Positions 40,816-54,442 are shown, numbered from the stretch's first letter. The stretch: 64,000 bases of DNA from Streptomyces sp. NBC_01216 (GCF_035994945.1 NZ_CP108677.1:6138001-6202000); one strand, 5' to 3'. Numbers and translations are program-made. Notes: generated by a model not told the origin, from the sequence alone.

Positions 40816-40931
40816 GGGAGCGGTCCCGCGACGACGGACCCCGTCCCGCGGGACGCGCCCCCCGCGGGCGTGGCGCCGCCGCCCGTGGCCCGGTCGGCCG
40901 CGCTGAGCAGGACGGGGCGTCCGGCCCGTCC

Positions 40932-40937
40932 TAGGCT
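40932..40937 (+). promoter_or_regulatory. Candidate -10 element, leaderless start of M24-fold gene
   Basis: TAGGCT ends 6 nt before the ATG at 40944. GGAG lies only 1-2 nt before the ATG, too close to act as a ribosome binding site. The spacing predicts leaderless translation. Confidence 0.5.
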
Positions 40938-40943
40938 CGGAGC

Positions 40944-42050
40944 ATGTCAGAGGTGTATGCGGACCGACGGGTGCGGCTGCGCGACCGGTGCGCGGCGGCC
41001 GGCAGCCCGGCGGCCCTGGTCTCCCGTCCCGCCAACGTCCGGTATCTGGCGGGCGGTTCGCCCCTCGGTGCCGTCCTCCTGGTCGGCCCGGACGAGGACG
41101 TGCTGCTCTGCCCCGTCGCGCCCGGGGGCGATCCGGTCGACGGGCGGCTCGACGAACGGCTCCGGCAGCGCGTGCTGCCCGCCGGCGGCGCTGACCCGGC
41201 CGTCGCGGCGGTCGACCTCGCCCGCCGGGCGGGCGCGGACGCCCTCGCCGTCGAGGAGCACCATCTCACCGTGGCCCGCCACCGCGCCATGGGCTCGGTC
41301 GCGCCCCGGCTCCGTCTCGCCGACCTCGCCGGGGCCGTGGAGCAGCTGCGGATCGTCAAGGACGAGGACGAGATCGCCTGTCTGCGCATCGCCGCCGAGA
41401 TCGCCGACCAGGCGCTCGGCGAACTCCTCGAATCGATCCTGGTCGGGCGGACCGAACGTCATCTCGCCCTGGAACTGGAACGCCGGCTGGTCGATCACGG
41501 TGCCGACGGCCCCGCCTTCCCGACGTCCGTGGCCACCGGCCCGCACTCGGGCCGGGTGGGCCACCGGCCCTCCGACCGCAGGGTGGAGGAAGGAGATTTC
41601 CTCTCCGTCTGTCTCGGCGCGGACTACCGCGGTTACCGCTGCGAGATCGGCCGCACCTTCGTCATCGGCACGACTCCCGCGGACTGGCAGATCGACCTGT
41701 ATGATCTCGTCTTCGCCGCTCAGAGGGCCGGACGCGAGTCCCTCGCACCCGGCGCCGAGTACCGCGACGTGGACCGCGCGGCCCGTCAGATCCTTGACGC
41801 GGCGGGCCACGGCGAGGTCGTTCCGTATCTCACCGGCCACGGTGTGGGGCTGGAAATCGACGAGGACCCGCAGCTCGCACCCTCGGCCATGGGTAAACTG
41901 GACGCTTGTGTGCCGGTCACCGTCGAACCGGGGGTCCACCTCCCGGGCCGGGGCGGGGTCCGGATCGATGACACGCTCGTCGTGCGCCAGGAGGCGGACG
42001 GCGGACCCGAGCTACTCACCATCACGACCAAGGAGCTGCTCGCGCTCTAG
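40944..42050 (+). CDS. M24-fold (Xaa-Pro peptidase-like) protein with altered metal ligands
   Basis: The 368-residue protein has an N-terminal creatinase-type domain (about 1-135) and a C-terminal pita-bread domain. The usual M24 metal ligands are Asp, Asp, His, Glu, Glu. Here the first Asp position is Cys ([17 protein letters not shown], Cys223), the second is Glu234, and the His in GHGVGLEI is kept. The family's next His (IHE) is Asp (IDED), VEPG keeps Glu, and the final RIED is RIDD. So three ligands and one conserved His differ. It may have different chemistry or be a binding protein. The position next to efp matches mycobacterial pepE/pepQ. No symbol is given because activity is doubtful. 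Confidence 0.8.
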   Translation: MSEVYADRRVRLRDRCAAAGSPAALVSRPANVRYLAGGSPLGAVLLVGPDEDVLLCPVAPGGDPVDGRLDERLRQRVLPAGGADPAVAAVDLARRAGADALAVEEHHLTVARHRAMGSVAPRLRLADLAGAVEQLRIVKDEDEIACLRIAAEIADQALGELLESILVGRTERHLALELERRLVDHGADGPAFPTSVATGPHSGRVGHRPSDRRVEEGDFLSVCLGADYRGYRCEIGRTFVIGTTPADWQIDLYDLVFAAQRAGRESLAPGAEYRDVDRAARQILDAAGHGEVVPYLTGHGVGLEIDEDPQLAPSAMGKLDACVPVTVEPGVHLPGRGGVRIDDTLVVRQEADGGPELLTITTKELLAL

Positions 42051-42099
42051 AGCGCGTACGCCTCTCTGGTCCCACGTCAGTCCAGGAGATTCCGCAACC

Positions 42100-42666
42100 G
42101 TGGCTTCCACGAACGACCTCAAGAACGGCATGGTGCTCAAGCTCGACGGGGACCAGCTCTGGTCCGTCGTCGAGTTCCAGCACGTCAAGCCCGGCAAGGG
42201 CCCGGCCTTCGTGCGCACCAAGCTCAAGAACGTGCTCTCCGGCAAGGTCGTCGACAAGACCTTCAACGCCGGTGTGAAGGTCGAGACGGCCACCATCGAC
42301 CGCCGTGACATGCAGTTCTCGTACATGGACGGCGACTACTTCGTCTTCATGGACATGCAGACCTTTGACCAGCTGCACGTCGACCGCAAGGCCGTCGGCG
42401 ACGCCGCCAACTTCCTGATCGAGGGCTTCACCGCCTCCGTCGCGCAGCACGAGGGCTCGGTGCTCTACGTCGAGCTCCCCGCGGCCGTCGAGCTGACCAT
42501 CGAGCACACGGACCCGGGCGTCCAGGGCGACCGCTCCACCGGTGGCACCAAGCCCGCCAAGCTGGAGACCGGCCACGAGATCCAGGTTCCGCTCTTCATC
42601 ACCACCGGCGAGAAGATCAAGGTCGACACCCGCTCGAGCGACTACCTCGGCCGGGTGAACAGCTAA
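42100..42666 (+). CDS. efp: Elongation factor P
   Basis: The 188-residue protein has the KOW-like domain I, with the tip loop [12 protein letters not shown] (Lys33 at the position that is modified in other bacteria), then two OB domains ending [13 protein letters not shown]. It relieves ribosome stalling at polyproline. Whether Lys33 is modified cannot be told from sequence. AGGAG lies upstream of the GTG at 42100, with a long spacing. nusB begins 2 nt after its stop. Confidence 0.96.
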   Translation: MASTNDLKNGMVLKLDGDQLWSVVEFQHVKPGKGPAFVRTKLKNVLSGKVVDKTFNAGVKVETATIDRRDMQFSYMDGDYFVFMDMQTFDQLHVDRKAVGDAANFLIEGFTASVAQHEGSVLYVELPAAVELTIEHTDPGVQGDRSTGGTKPAKLETGHEIQVPLFITTGEKIKVDTRSSDYLGRVNS

Positions 42667-42668
42667 CC

Positions 42669-43100
42669 GTGGCTGCTCGGAGCAAGGCCCGCAAGCGGGC
42701 CTTCCAGATCCTCTTCGAGGCCGACCAGCGCGGCGCGGCCGTGCGGGACGTACTCGCCGACTGGGTGCGGCACGCACGATCGGACGACCGCCAGCCGCCG
42801 GTCAACGAATTCACGATGGTGCTGGTCGAGGGGTTCGCGGACCACGCGAACCGGATCGACGAGCTCATCGCCACCTACGCGGTGGACTGGGACCTGGACC
42901 GGATGCCCGTCGCCGACCGGAACATCGTGCGTCTCGGCGCGTACGAGCTGATCTGGCTGGACGAGACCCCCGACGCGGTGGCGATCGACGAGGCGGTGCA
43001 ACTCGCCAAGGAGTTCTCCACCGACGAGTCGCCGTCCTTCGTGAACGGCCTGCTGGGCCGCTTCAAGGACCTGAAGCCGCGCCTGCGCCGGGACAGCTGA
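42669..43100 (+). CDS. nusB: Transcription antitermination factor NusB
   Basis: The 143-residue all-helical RNA-binding protein begins RSKARKRAFQILFEAD and ends FVNGLLGRFKDL, both NusB hallmarks. It binds boxA RNA with S10 (NusE) in rRNA antitermination. It is the last gene of the M24-efp-nusB run and is followed by two hairpins before the convergent bldD. Confidence 0.95.
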   Translation: MAARSKARKRAFQILFEADQRGAAVRDVLADWVRHARSDDRQPPVNEFTMVLVEGFADHANRIDELIATYAVDWDLDRMPVADRNIVRLGAYELIWLDETPDAVAIDEAVQLAKEFSTDESPSFVNGLLGRFKDLKPRLRRDS

Positions 43101-43174
43101 GAAGCTTTCGGGCGGTCTTCCGGTCGGGGCGGTCACGTCCTGGCGGGTGACACGCGCCGAGAGGCACGCTCCCG

Positions 43175-43226
43175 GCATGCGAAGGGGCCCGCGGCACCGA
43201 GAGGTGCGGCGGGCCCCTTCGCATGC
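43175..43226 (+). terminator. Terminator after nusB
   Basis: A perfect 18-bp inverted repeat, GCATGCGAAGGGGCCCGC and its complement, has a 16-nt loop and starts 74 bp after the nusB stop. It is the first of two strong hairpins in the convergent nusB/bldD space. Confidence 0.8.
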
Positions 43227-43308
43227 TCGTAAGGGCCTTTGGAGGCCCCTCGGGGAAGGTCCCGCGCCGGGCGCCCGTGGGGGCACTGTCCCCCGGCCAC
43301 GCGAAAAC

Positions 43309-43351
43309 CGCCGGGGTGGTGGAGGACGCGAAGTCCTCCACCACCCCGGCG
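43309..43351 (-). terminator. Terminator downstream of bldD
   Basis: A perfect 18-bp inverted repeat, CGCCGGGGTGGTGGAGGA and its complement, has a 7-nt loop. It lies 35 bp downstream of the bldD stop on the minus strand. Confidence 0.8.
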
Positions 43352-43386
43352 GCAACGTTTCTGCTGAGCCTTTCGGCGGTTGAGGA

Positions 43387-43887
43387 TCAGTTGTCCTCGT
43401 GCGCGACCGCGCGGCGCGCGTCGGCGTCCAGCACGCCCCAGCTGATCAGCTGCTCGGTCAGGACCGAGGGCGACTGGTCGTAGATGACGGCGAGCGTGCG
43501 CAGGTCGTCCTGGCGGATCGACAGCACCTTGCCGTTGTAGTCGCCGCGCTGCGACTGGATCGTCGCCGCGTAGCGCTGGAGCGGGCCGGCCTTCTCCTGC
43601 GGCACATGGGCGAGGCGCTCCAGGTCGAGGACGAGCTTCGGCGGCGGCTCGGCGGCCCCGCCGGGGGTCGTACCGGGCAGGAGCTCCTGCACCGGGACGC
43701 CGTAGAAGTCCGCCAGCTCGGCGAGGCGCTGCACCGTCACCGCACGGTCGCCGCGCTCGTACGAGCCGACAACGACGGCCTTCCAGCGGCCCTGGGACTT
43801 CTCCTCCACGCCGTGGAGGGAGAGGCCCTGCTGGGTGCGGATGGCGCGGAGCTTGGCCCCGAGCTGTTTTGCGTATTCGCTGGACAT
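43387..43887 (-). CDS. bldD: Developmental regulator BldD
   Basis: The 166-residue protein matches BldD end to end. It has an N-terminal XRE-type HTH (SSEYAKQLGAKLRAIRTQQG, VVVGSYERGDRAVTVQRL) and a C-terminal domain with the c-di-GMP binding signature RxD-x8-RxxD, seen as RGDYNGKVLSIRQDD. Two BldD protomers held by tetrameric c-di-GMP repress sporulation genes during vegetative growth. The ATG at 43887 has GGGGAG 5 nt upstream. The frame extends 8 codons further to 43911, which I reject. It has an autoregulatory site in its promoter. Confidence 0.96.
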   Translation of the reverse strand: MSSEYAKQLGAKLRAIRTQQGLSLHGVEEKSQGRWKAVVVGSYERGDRAVTVQRLAELADFYGVPVQELLPGTTPGGAAEPPPKLVLDLERLAHVPQEKAGPLQRYAATIQSQRGDYNGKVLSIRQDDLRTLAVIYDQSPSVLTEQLISWGVLDADARRAVAHEDN

Positions 43888-43947
43888 ATAGCTCCCCGGA
43901 CGCTGTGACAACGTGCGGCTCCGCCGCGTGGCTGGTAACTCACTGTG

Positions 43948-43977
43948 AGGTTACGCAGCGTTACTTGGCCCCGTCAA
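43948..43977 (-). promoter_or_regulatory. bldD promoter with BldD autoregulatory box
   Basis: On the minus strand TTGACG (43972-43977) and TAACCT (43948-43953) are separated by 18 bp, a good promoter. The sequence GTTACGCAGCGTTAC at 43950-43964 fits the BldD consensus nTnACnC(A/T)GnGTnAn at every fixed position and overlaps the -10. A second, looser palindrome CTCACTGTGAG lies at 43939-43949. BldD is known to repress its own gene. Confidence 0.8.
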
Positions 43978-44068
43978 GCCGAATGATCCGTACCGCCTCC
44001 TCCCGGGGGACGGACCCCGGAGCTTCGGCAGGGGGTGAGCGGGGCTCTCACGCGACCCTGGTACAGTC

Positions 44069-44122
44069 AAGGACGCAATTTCGACGTCCTTTAAGATCCG
44101 TCCCGTGAGGCGGAGAAGGAGG
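44069..44122 (+). promoter_or_regulatory. pyrR leader with PyrR-binding hairpin
   Basis: After a 7-bp inverted repeat (AAGGACG ... CGTCCTT, 44069-44091) the leader has CCGTCCCGTGAGGCGG at 44098-44113. It folds as CCG/CGG with CC/GG around a GUGA-type loop, like the PyrR RNA-binding loop. The ribosome binding site AAGGAGG (44116-44122) follows at once, so bound PyrR (with UMP) would probably block pyrR translation, as shown in mycobacteria. A possible -10, TACAGT, is at 44062-44067. Confidence 0.65.
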
Positions 44123-44132
44123 TCCGTTTCAC

Positions 44133-44705
44133 ATGGACGCACAGCAGCACACGCAGCAACCGCTCGACGCGGCCCGCCCCGTTCTGGAGGGCCCCGACAT
44201 CGCGCGGGTACTGACCCGTATCGCCCACGAGATCGTCGAACGCGCCAAGGGCGCCGACGACGTGGTCCTCCTCGGCATCCCGACACGCGGCGTCTACCTC
44301 GCCCGTCGGCTGGCCGACAAGCTCGCCGGAATCACCGGGCGCACGATCCCCGTCGGCTCCCTCGACATCACGATGTACCGCGACGACCTGCGGATGAAGC
44401 CCGCCCGCGCGATCGGCCGCACGGAGATCCCCGGCGAGGGCATCGACGGCCGCCTGGTCGTCCTCGTCGACGACGTGCTCTTCTCCGGCCGCACCATCCG
44501 CGCCGCGCTCGACGCCCTCGGCGACATCGGCCGCCCCCGCGCGGTCCAGCTCGCGGTCCTCGTCGACCGCGGCCACCGGGAGCTCCCGATCCGCGCCGAC
44601 TACGTCGGCAAGAACCTTCCCACCTCGCTGCGCGAGACGGTCAAGGTACAGCTCGCCGAGGAGGACGGTCGCGACACCGTGCTGCTCGGCGGCAAGCCCG
44701 CCTAG
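44133..44705 (+). CDS. pyrR: PyrR, pyr operon RNA-binding regulator / uracil phosphoribosyltransferase
   Basis: The 190-residue phosphoribosyltransferase-fold protein has the PRPP loop [18 protein letters not shown] and the PyrR N terminus [19 protein letters not shown]. PyrR binds leader RNA when UMP is high and shuts down the pyrimidine genes. Many members also have weak uracil phosphoribosyltransferase activity. AAGGAGG 10 nt before the ATG decides the start. It leads the operon and is divergent from bldD. Confidence 0.95.
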   Translation: MDAQQHTQQPLDAARPVLEGPDIARVLTRIAHEIVERAKGADDVVLLGIPTRGVYLARRLADKLAGITGRTIPVGSLDITMYRDDLRMKPARAIGRTEIPGEGIDGRLVVLVDDVLFSGRTIRAALDALGDIGRPRAVQLAVLVDRGHRELPIRADYVGKNLPTSLRETVKVQLAEEDGRDTVLLGGKPA

Positions 44706-44817
44706 CCGGACCGGAACCCACCGGCGGGCCGGGGCACCCCCCTGCCCGCCCGCACGTCCGACGGACCTTCCGGGGCCGCCCAGGCCCCCGCCCTCCCCAC
44801 CCCGGAGAGACATCCCG

Positions 44818-45798
44818 ATGATGCGTCACCTCATCTCGGCCGCCGACCTCACCCGCGACGACGCCGTCCTCATCCTCGACACCGCCGAGGAGATGGCCCG
44901 GGTGGCCGACCGGCCGATCAAGAAGCTGCCCACCCTGCGCGGCCGAACGATCTGCAACCTCTTCTTCGAGGACTCCACCCGCACCCGGATCTCCTTCGAG
45001 GCGGCCGAGAAGCGCCTGTCCGCCGACGTCATCAACTTCGCGGCGAAGGGCTCCAGCGTTTCCAAGGGCGAGTCCCTCAAGGACACCGCGCAGACCCTGG
45101 AGGCGATGGGCGTCGACGCCGTCGTCATCCGGCACGGCGCCTCCGGCGCGCCCTACCGGCTGGCCACCTCCGGCTGGATCGACGCCCCGGTGGTCAACGC
45201 GGGCGACGGCACCCACCAGCACCCCACCCAGGCCCTGCTGGACGCCTTCACCATGCGCCGCCGGCTGGTCGGCCGCGACGCCGGCCTCGGCAAGGACCTC
45301 GCCGGCCGGCGCGTCACCCTCGTCGGCGACATCCTGCACAGTCGGGTCGCCCGGTCCAACGTCGACCTGCTGCACACACTCGGCGCCGAGGTCACCCTGG
45401 TGGCCCCGCCCACACTGGTCCCGGTCGGCGTCGAGACCTGGCCCTGCGAGGTCAGCTACGACCTGGACCGCGTACTGCCGAAGTCCGACGCGGTCATGAT
45501 GCTGCGGGTGCAGCGCGAGCGGATGAACGCCGCCTTCTTCCCCACCGAGCGTGAGTACTCCCGCCGGTACGGGCTCGACGGGCAGCGGATGGCGAGGATG
45601 CCCGAGCACGCCATCGTGATGCACCCCGGACCGATGGTCCGCGGCATGGAGATCACCGCCGAGGTCGCCGACTCCGACCGCTGCACGGTCGTGGAGCAGG
45701 TCGCCAACGGCGTCTCCATCCGCATGGCGGTTCTCTACCTGCTTCTGGGCGGCAACGACTCCGCCGTCACCCACACCCGTACCGAGGAGAACAAGTGA
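44818..45798 (+). CDS. pyrB: Aspartate carbamoyltransferase catalytic subunit
   Basis: The 326-residue enzyme has the carbamoyl-phosphate motif [12 protein letters not shown], the HPTQALLD loop and [10 protein letters not shown] near the C terminus. It makes carbamoyl-aspartate, the committed pyrimidine step. No pyrI regulatory subunit is seen. Two adjacent ATGs (44818, 44821) follow GGAGAGA. The stop overlaps the region of the pyrC start. Confidence 0.96.
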   Translation: MMRHLISAADLTRDDAVLILDTAEEMARVADRPIKKLPTLRGRTICNLFFEDSTRTRISFEAAEKRLSADVINFAAKGSSVSKGESLKDTAQTLEAMGVDAVVIRHGASGAPYRLATSGWIDAPVVNAGDGTHQHPTQALLDAFTMRRRLVGRDAGLGKDLAGRRVTLVGDILHSRVARSNVDLLHTLGAEVTLVAPPTLVPVGVETWPCEVSYDLDRVLPKSDAVMMLRVQRERMNAAFFPTEREYSRRYGLDGQRMARMPEHAIVMHPGPMVRGMEITAEVADSDRCTVVEQVANGVSIRMAVLYLLLGGNDSAVTHTRTEENK

Positions 45799-45800
45799 CC

Positions 45801-47087
45801 ATGAGCAAGATCCTGATCCGGGGTGCGAAGGTGCTGGGCGGCGAGGCCCAGGACGTCCTCGTCGACGGCGAGACGATCGCCGCCGTCGGCACCGGCCTCC
45901 CGGCCGACGAGGCGACCGTCGTCGAGGCCGAGGGCCTGATCATGCTGCCCGGTCTCGTCGACCTCCACACCCACCTGCGCGAGCCCGGCCGTGAGGACTC
46001 CGAGACCGTCCTCACCGGCACCCGCGCCGCCGCATCAGGTGGCTACACGGCCGTCTTCGCCATGGCCAACACCTTCCCGGTCGCCGACACCGCCGGCGTC
46101 GTCGAGCAGGTCTACCGCCTCGGCAAGGAACACGGCTACTGCGACGTGCAGCCCATCGGCGCCGTCACCGTCGGCCTGGAGGGCCGCAAGCTCGCCGAAC
46201 TCGGCGCCATGCACGACTCCGCCGCCGGCGTCACGGTCTTCTCCGACGACGGCAAGTGCGTCGACGACGCCGTGATCATGCGCCGCGCCCTCGAGTACGT
46301 GAAGGCATTCGGCGGCGTCGTCGCCCAGCACGCCCAAGAGCCTCGCCTGACCGAGGGCGCCCAGATGAACGAGGGCGTCGTCTCCGCCGAGCTCGGCCTG
46401 GGCGGCTGGCCCGCCGTCGCCGAGGAGTCGATCATCGCCCGTGACGTCCTCCTCGCCGAGCACGTCGGCTCGCGCGTCCACATCTGCCACCTCTCCACGG
46501 CCGGCTCGGTCGAGATCGTCCGCTGGGCCAAGTCCCGCGGCATCGACGTCACCGCCGAGGTCACCCCGCACCACCTGCTGCTCACCGACGAACTGGTCCG
46601 CACCTACAACCCGGTCTACAAGGTCAACCCGCCGCTGCGCACCGAGCGGGACGTGCACGCCCTGCGCGAGGCCCTCGCCGACGGCACCATCGACATCGTC
46701 GCCACGGACCACGCCCCGCACCCGCACGAGGACAAGGACTGCGAGTGGGCCGCCGCCGCCATGGGCATGGTCGGCCTGGAGACCGCGCTCTCCGTGGTCC
46801 AGCAGACGATGGTGGAGACCGGACTGCTCGACTGGGCCGGCGTCGCCGACCGGATGTCCTTCAAGCCCGCGCGGATCGGCGCGGCCACCGGGCACGGACG
46901 CCCCGTCTCGGCAGGTGAGCCCGCCAACCTCACGCTGGTCGATCCGGCATACCGTGGAGCCGTGGACCCCGCGGGCTTCGCCTCCCGCAGCCGCAACACC
47001 CCCTACGAGGGCCGTGAGCTGCCGGGACGCGTCACCCACACCTTCCTGCGGGGCCGGGCGACGGTCGTGGACGGGAAGCTGGCGTGA
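45801..47087 (+). CDS. pyrC: Dihydroorotase
   Basis: The 428-residue amidohydrolase has metal-binding HTHLREPG, a His in VAQHAQEP, HICHLSTAGS, and the catalytic Asp in IVATDHAPH. It closes carbamoyl-aspartate to dihydroorotate. The ATG at 45801 gives the family N terminus MSKILIRGAK. A GTG at 45795 overlapping the pyrB stop is an alternative with shorter ribosome-binding spacing. It is the type I, one-chain form, directly coupled to pyrB. Confidence 0.95.
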   Translation: MSKILIRGAKVLGGEAQDVLVDGETIAAVGTGLPADEATVVEAEGLIMLPGLVDLHTHLREPGREDSETVLTGTRAAASGGYTAVFAMANTFPVADTAGVVEQVYRLGKEHGYCDVQPIGAVTVGLEGRKLAELGAMHDSAAGVTVFSDDGKCVDDAVIMRRALEYVKAFGGVVAQHAQEPRLTEGAQMNEGVVSAELGLGGWPAVAEESIIARDVLLAEHVGSRVHICHLSTAGSVEIVRWAKSRGIDVTAEVTPHHLLLTDELVRTYNPVYKVNPPLRTERDVHALREALADGTIDIVATDHAPHPHEDKDCEWAAAAMGMVGLETALSVVQQTMVETGLLDWAGVADRMSFKPARIGAATGHGRPVSAGEPANLTLVDPAYRGAVDPAGFASRSRNTPYEGRELPGRVTHTFLRGRATVVDGKLA

Positions 47088-47653
47088 CACCTCTCATCGA
47101 ATGGGCCGCGGAACAGAAGTCGGCGGAGGTGACCGACTGGGCCGGACGGCTCGGCTGGGTCGCCGGACTGCTGCTCTTCGTCGCCTTCGTCTACTGGCTG
47201 ATGCGCCAGGGATGGAAATGGCGCGGCAGCCTCCAGTCGGACCTGCCCGCCCTGCCCGCCGTGCCGGAGACGGCCGGTGAGGCGAGACTGACACTCAGCG
47301 GGCGGTACCACGGCTCGACCACCGCGGGACAGTGGCTCGACCGGATCGTCGCCCGCGGCCTGGGTGTCCGCAGCCGGGCCGAGCTCCGCCTGACCGACGC
47401 CGGCATCGAGGTCGTCCGCCCCGGCGCGCACGACTTCCTCATCCCGGCCGAAGCCCTGCGCGAGGCCCGGCTCGACAAGGGCATCGCCGGGAAGGTCCTC
47501 ACCGAGGGCGGGCTGCTGATCGTCACCTGGACGCACGGCGAGAAGCTCCTCGACTCCGGTTTCCGGTCCGACCGCGCGGCGGAGCACACCGCCTGGGTCG
47601 AGGCCGTCAACTCCATGAACCAGAACATTCCGACGGAAGGCATCGCACGATGA
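47084..47653 (+). CDS. Membrane protein of the pyrimidine operon, unknown function
   Basis: The 189-residue protein has one transmembrane helix at about residues 25-43 and a soluble domain of about 110 residues resembling a PH-like fold ([16 protein letters not shown] through [21 protein letters not shown]). It lies between pyrC and carA, overlapping each by 4 nt. Mycobacteria have a membrane protein (Rv1382) at the same place, so the link is conserved. The role is unknown; a membrane anchor or regulator for the pyr enzymes is speculation. Confidence 0.85.
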   Translation: MTPLIEWAAEQKSAEVTDWAGRLGWVAGLLLFVAFVYWLMRQGWKWRGSLQSDLPALPAVPETAGEARLTLSGRYHGSTTAGQWLDRIVARGLGVRSRAELRLTDAGIEVVRPGAHDFLIPAEALREARLDKGIAGKVLTEGGLLIVTWTHGEKLLDSGFRSDRAAEHTAWVEAVNSMNQNIPTEGIAR

Positions 47654-48814
47654 CGACCTCCATCCAGGGAGCGGCCTCGCAGAGGCACCAGGCCGCTCCC
47701 GCCGTACTCGTCCTGGAGGACGGCCGCACCTTCCGCGGCCGTGCCTACGGGGCCTTGGGGGAGACCTTCGGCGAGGCCGTGTTCTCCACCGGCATGACCG
47801 GTTACCAGGAGACCCTCACCGACCCGTCGTACCACCGGCAGGTCGTCGTGATGACCGCCCCGCACGTCGGCAACACCGGCGTCAACGACGAGGACCCCGA
47901 GTCGCAGCGGATCTGGGTCGCCGGCTACGTCGTCCGCGACCCCGCCCGGGTGCCCTCCAACTGGCGCTCCCGCCGCTCGCTGGACGAGGAACTGGCCGCG
48001 CAGGGCGTCGTCGGCATCTCCGGCATCGACACCCGCGCCCTCACCCGCCACCTGCGGGAACGCGGCGCCATGCGGGTCGGCATCTTCTCCGGCAACGCGC
48101 TGCCCGACGAGGGCACCATGCTCGCCGAGGTCCGTCAGGCCCCCGAGATGAACGGCGCCGACCTCTCCGCCGAGGTCGCCACCAAGGAGGCGTACGTCGT
48201 CCCCGCCATCGGCACCAAGCGGTTCACCGTCGCCGCCGTCGACCTCGGCATCAAGGGCATGACGCCGCACCGGATGGCCGAGCGCGGGATCGAGGTCCAC
48301 GTCCTGCCCGCGACCGCCACCGCCGAGGACGTCTACGCCGTCGAACCCGACGGTGTCTTCTTCTCCAACGGTCCCGGCGACCCCGCCACCGCCGACGGCG
48401 CCGTCGCCCTGATGCGCGAGGTCCTCTCCCGCAGGACACCGCTCTTCGGCATCTGCTTCGGCAACCAGATCCTCGGCCGCGCGCTCGGCTTCGGCACCTA
48501 CAAGCTGAAGTACGGCCACCGCGGCATCAACCAGCCCGTGCAGGACCGCACCACCGGCAAGGTCGAGGTCACCGCGCACAACCACGGCTTCGCCGTCGAC
48601 GCCCCCCTCGACAAGGTCTCCGACACCCCCTACGGGCGGGCCGAGGTCTCCCACGTGTGCCTGAACGACCAGGTCGTCGAAGGACTCCAGCTGCTCGACC
48701 GGCCGGCCTTCTCCGTCCAGTACCACCCCGAGGCGGCCGCGGGCCCGCACGACGCCGCGTACCTCTTCGACCGCTTCACGTCTTTGATGGAATCAGCCCT
48801 GATGGAGGCCGAGC

Positions 48815-48822
<8 letters not shown>
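47650..48822 (+). CDS. carA: Carbamoyl-phosphate synthase small subunit (glutaminase)
   Basis: The 390-residue protein has the N-terminal CPSase small domain ([30 protein letters not shown]) and a C-terminal class I glutamine amidotransferase with the nucleophile Cys in FGICFGNQ and the His-Glu pair in YHPEAAAGP. It supplies ammonia to CarB. The ATG overlaps the previous stop (ATGA). Carbamoyl phosphate here feeds both pyrimidines and arginine. Confidence 0.96.
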
Positions 48823-52123
<3,301 letters not shown>

Positions 52124-52175
52124 GAGCCCGTCGGGTGGCCTCCGGCCGGGCGGTCAGAGGCCACCCGACAGGCTC
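52124..52175 (+). repeat. Palindromic repeat element, copy A (after carB)
   Basis: GAGCCCGTCGGGTGGCCT at 52124-52141 pairs with AGGCCACCCGACAGGCTC at 52158-52175 (one mismatch). The 16-nt loop, CCGGCCGGGCGGTCAG, is identical to that of copy C. The element starts directly after the carB stop and may act as a terminator. Confidence 0.85.
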
Positions 52176-52448
52176 TGAGGGGCGCGGCGGAGGACCGTTA
52201 TCGTGCCGGACGTACGGCGACGGTTCCCCGGCACACGGCGAGCGCGCCGGACGCCGCGGACCGGGCGGGGCCTCCGGATCACGCACCCTCCCGGTGGTGG
52301 CCGCCCCGCCGTGCGGACACCACCGGCCGCACCCGGCCGGCTCGCCCCGGCGGGAACCGGCCCCAAGGCCCGACAGCCCGTTCGCGCAGGGGGACACCGG
52401 CAAGGCCCGCGGTGTCCCCCTCCGCATGAGCACACCTGGACTCAGCGC
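52176..52448 (+). other. Intergenic region between carB and pyrD
   Basis: No gene is supported in this stretch. It holds a hairpin (separate entry) and probably a promoter for pyrD-pyrF. The pyrD frame runs open from 52203, but family proteins start at 52449. No good -10/-35 pair was seen. Confidence 0.4.
52388..52421 (+). terminator. Hairpin upstream of pyrD
   Basis: A perfect 11-bp stem AGGGGGACACC / GGTGTCCCCCT has a 12-nt loop and ends 27 bp before the pyrD ATG. It may terminate the upstream pyr transcription or attenuate entry into pyrD. Confidence 0.5.
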
Positions 52449-53554
<1,106 letters not shown>

Positions 53555-53558
<4 letters not shown>

Positions 53559-54442
53559 CGCCCGACCCGTCGCCCGACCACCTGTCCGCACCGACGTCCG
53601 CCGAGCGGCCCGCTGCCTTCGGCCGCCGTCTGCGCTCCGCGATGGACGCGCGGGGGCCGCTCTGCGTGGGCATCGACCCGCACGCCGCGCTGCTCTCCTC
53701 CTGGGGCCTGAGCGACGACGTCGCGGGCCTGGAGCGCTTCTCCCGGACCGTGGTGGAGGCCCTGGCCGCCCGGGTGGCGGCCTTCAAGCCGCAGGCCGCG
53801 TTCTTCGAGCGCTTCGGCTCCCGGGGGGTCGCCGTCCTGGAGCGGACGGTGGCGGACGCCCGCGCGGCGGGCACGCTGGTCGTCATGGACGCCAAGCGCG
53901 GCGACATCGGCTCCACCATGGCCGCCTACGCGGAGACCTTCCTCCACCGGGACGCGCCGCTCTTCTCGGACGCTCTCACGGTCTCCCCGTACCTCGGCTA
54001 CGGCTCGCTGCAGCCGGCGGTCGACCTGGCCCGCGCGAACGGCGCCGGCCTGTTCGTGCTGGCGCTCACCTCCAACCCGGAGGGCGCCGAGGTGCAGCGG
54101 GCGGTGCGCGAGGACGGCCGCACGATCGGCGCCACGATGCTGGCGCACCTGGCGGCGGAGAACGCGGGGGAGACCCCGATGGGCTCCTTCGGCGCGGTCG
54201 TCGGCGCCACCCTGGGCGATCTCTCCTCCTTCGACCTCGACATCAACGGTCCGCTGCTGGCCCCCGGCATCGGAGCCCAGGGCGCGACCGCGGCCGACCT
54301 CCCCGCGGTGTTCGGCGCCGCGGTCCGCAACGTCGTCCCGAACGTCAGCCGGGGCGTTCTCCGGCACGGGCCGGACGCCACCGCGCTCCGGGACGCCGCG
54401 GACCGGTTCGCGGACGAGATCCGGGCGGCCGTCAGGCTCTGA
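53555..54442 (+). CDS. pyrF: Orotidine 5'-phosphate decarboxylase (type 2)
   Basis: The 295-residue enzyme is the longer type 2 form. The catalytic Asp-Lys-Asp array is in VMDAKRGDIGSTM, and the phosphate-binding end is RNVVPNVSRGVL. It makes UMP. The GTG overlaps the pyrD stop. The orotate phosphoribosyltransferase gene pyrE is not in the window, so the operon lacks that one step. Its last codons are part of the copy B palindrome. Confidence 0.94.

Noticed and set aside
52203-52448. N-terminal extension of PyrD
   Set aside because: The frame is open, but the translation is Arg/Pro-rich and unlike the family, which begins with the membrane helix at 52449.
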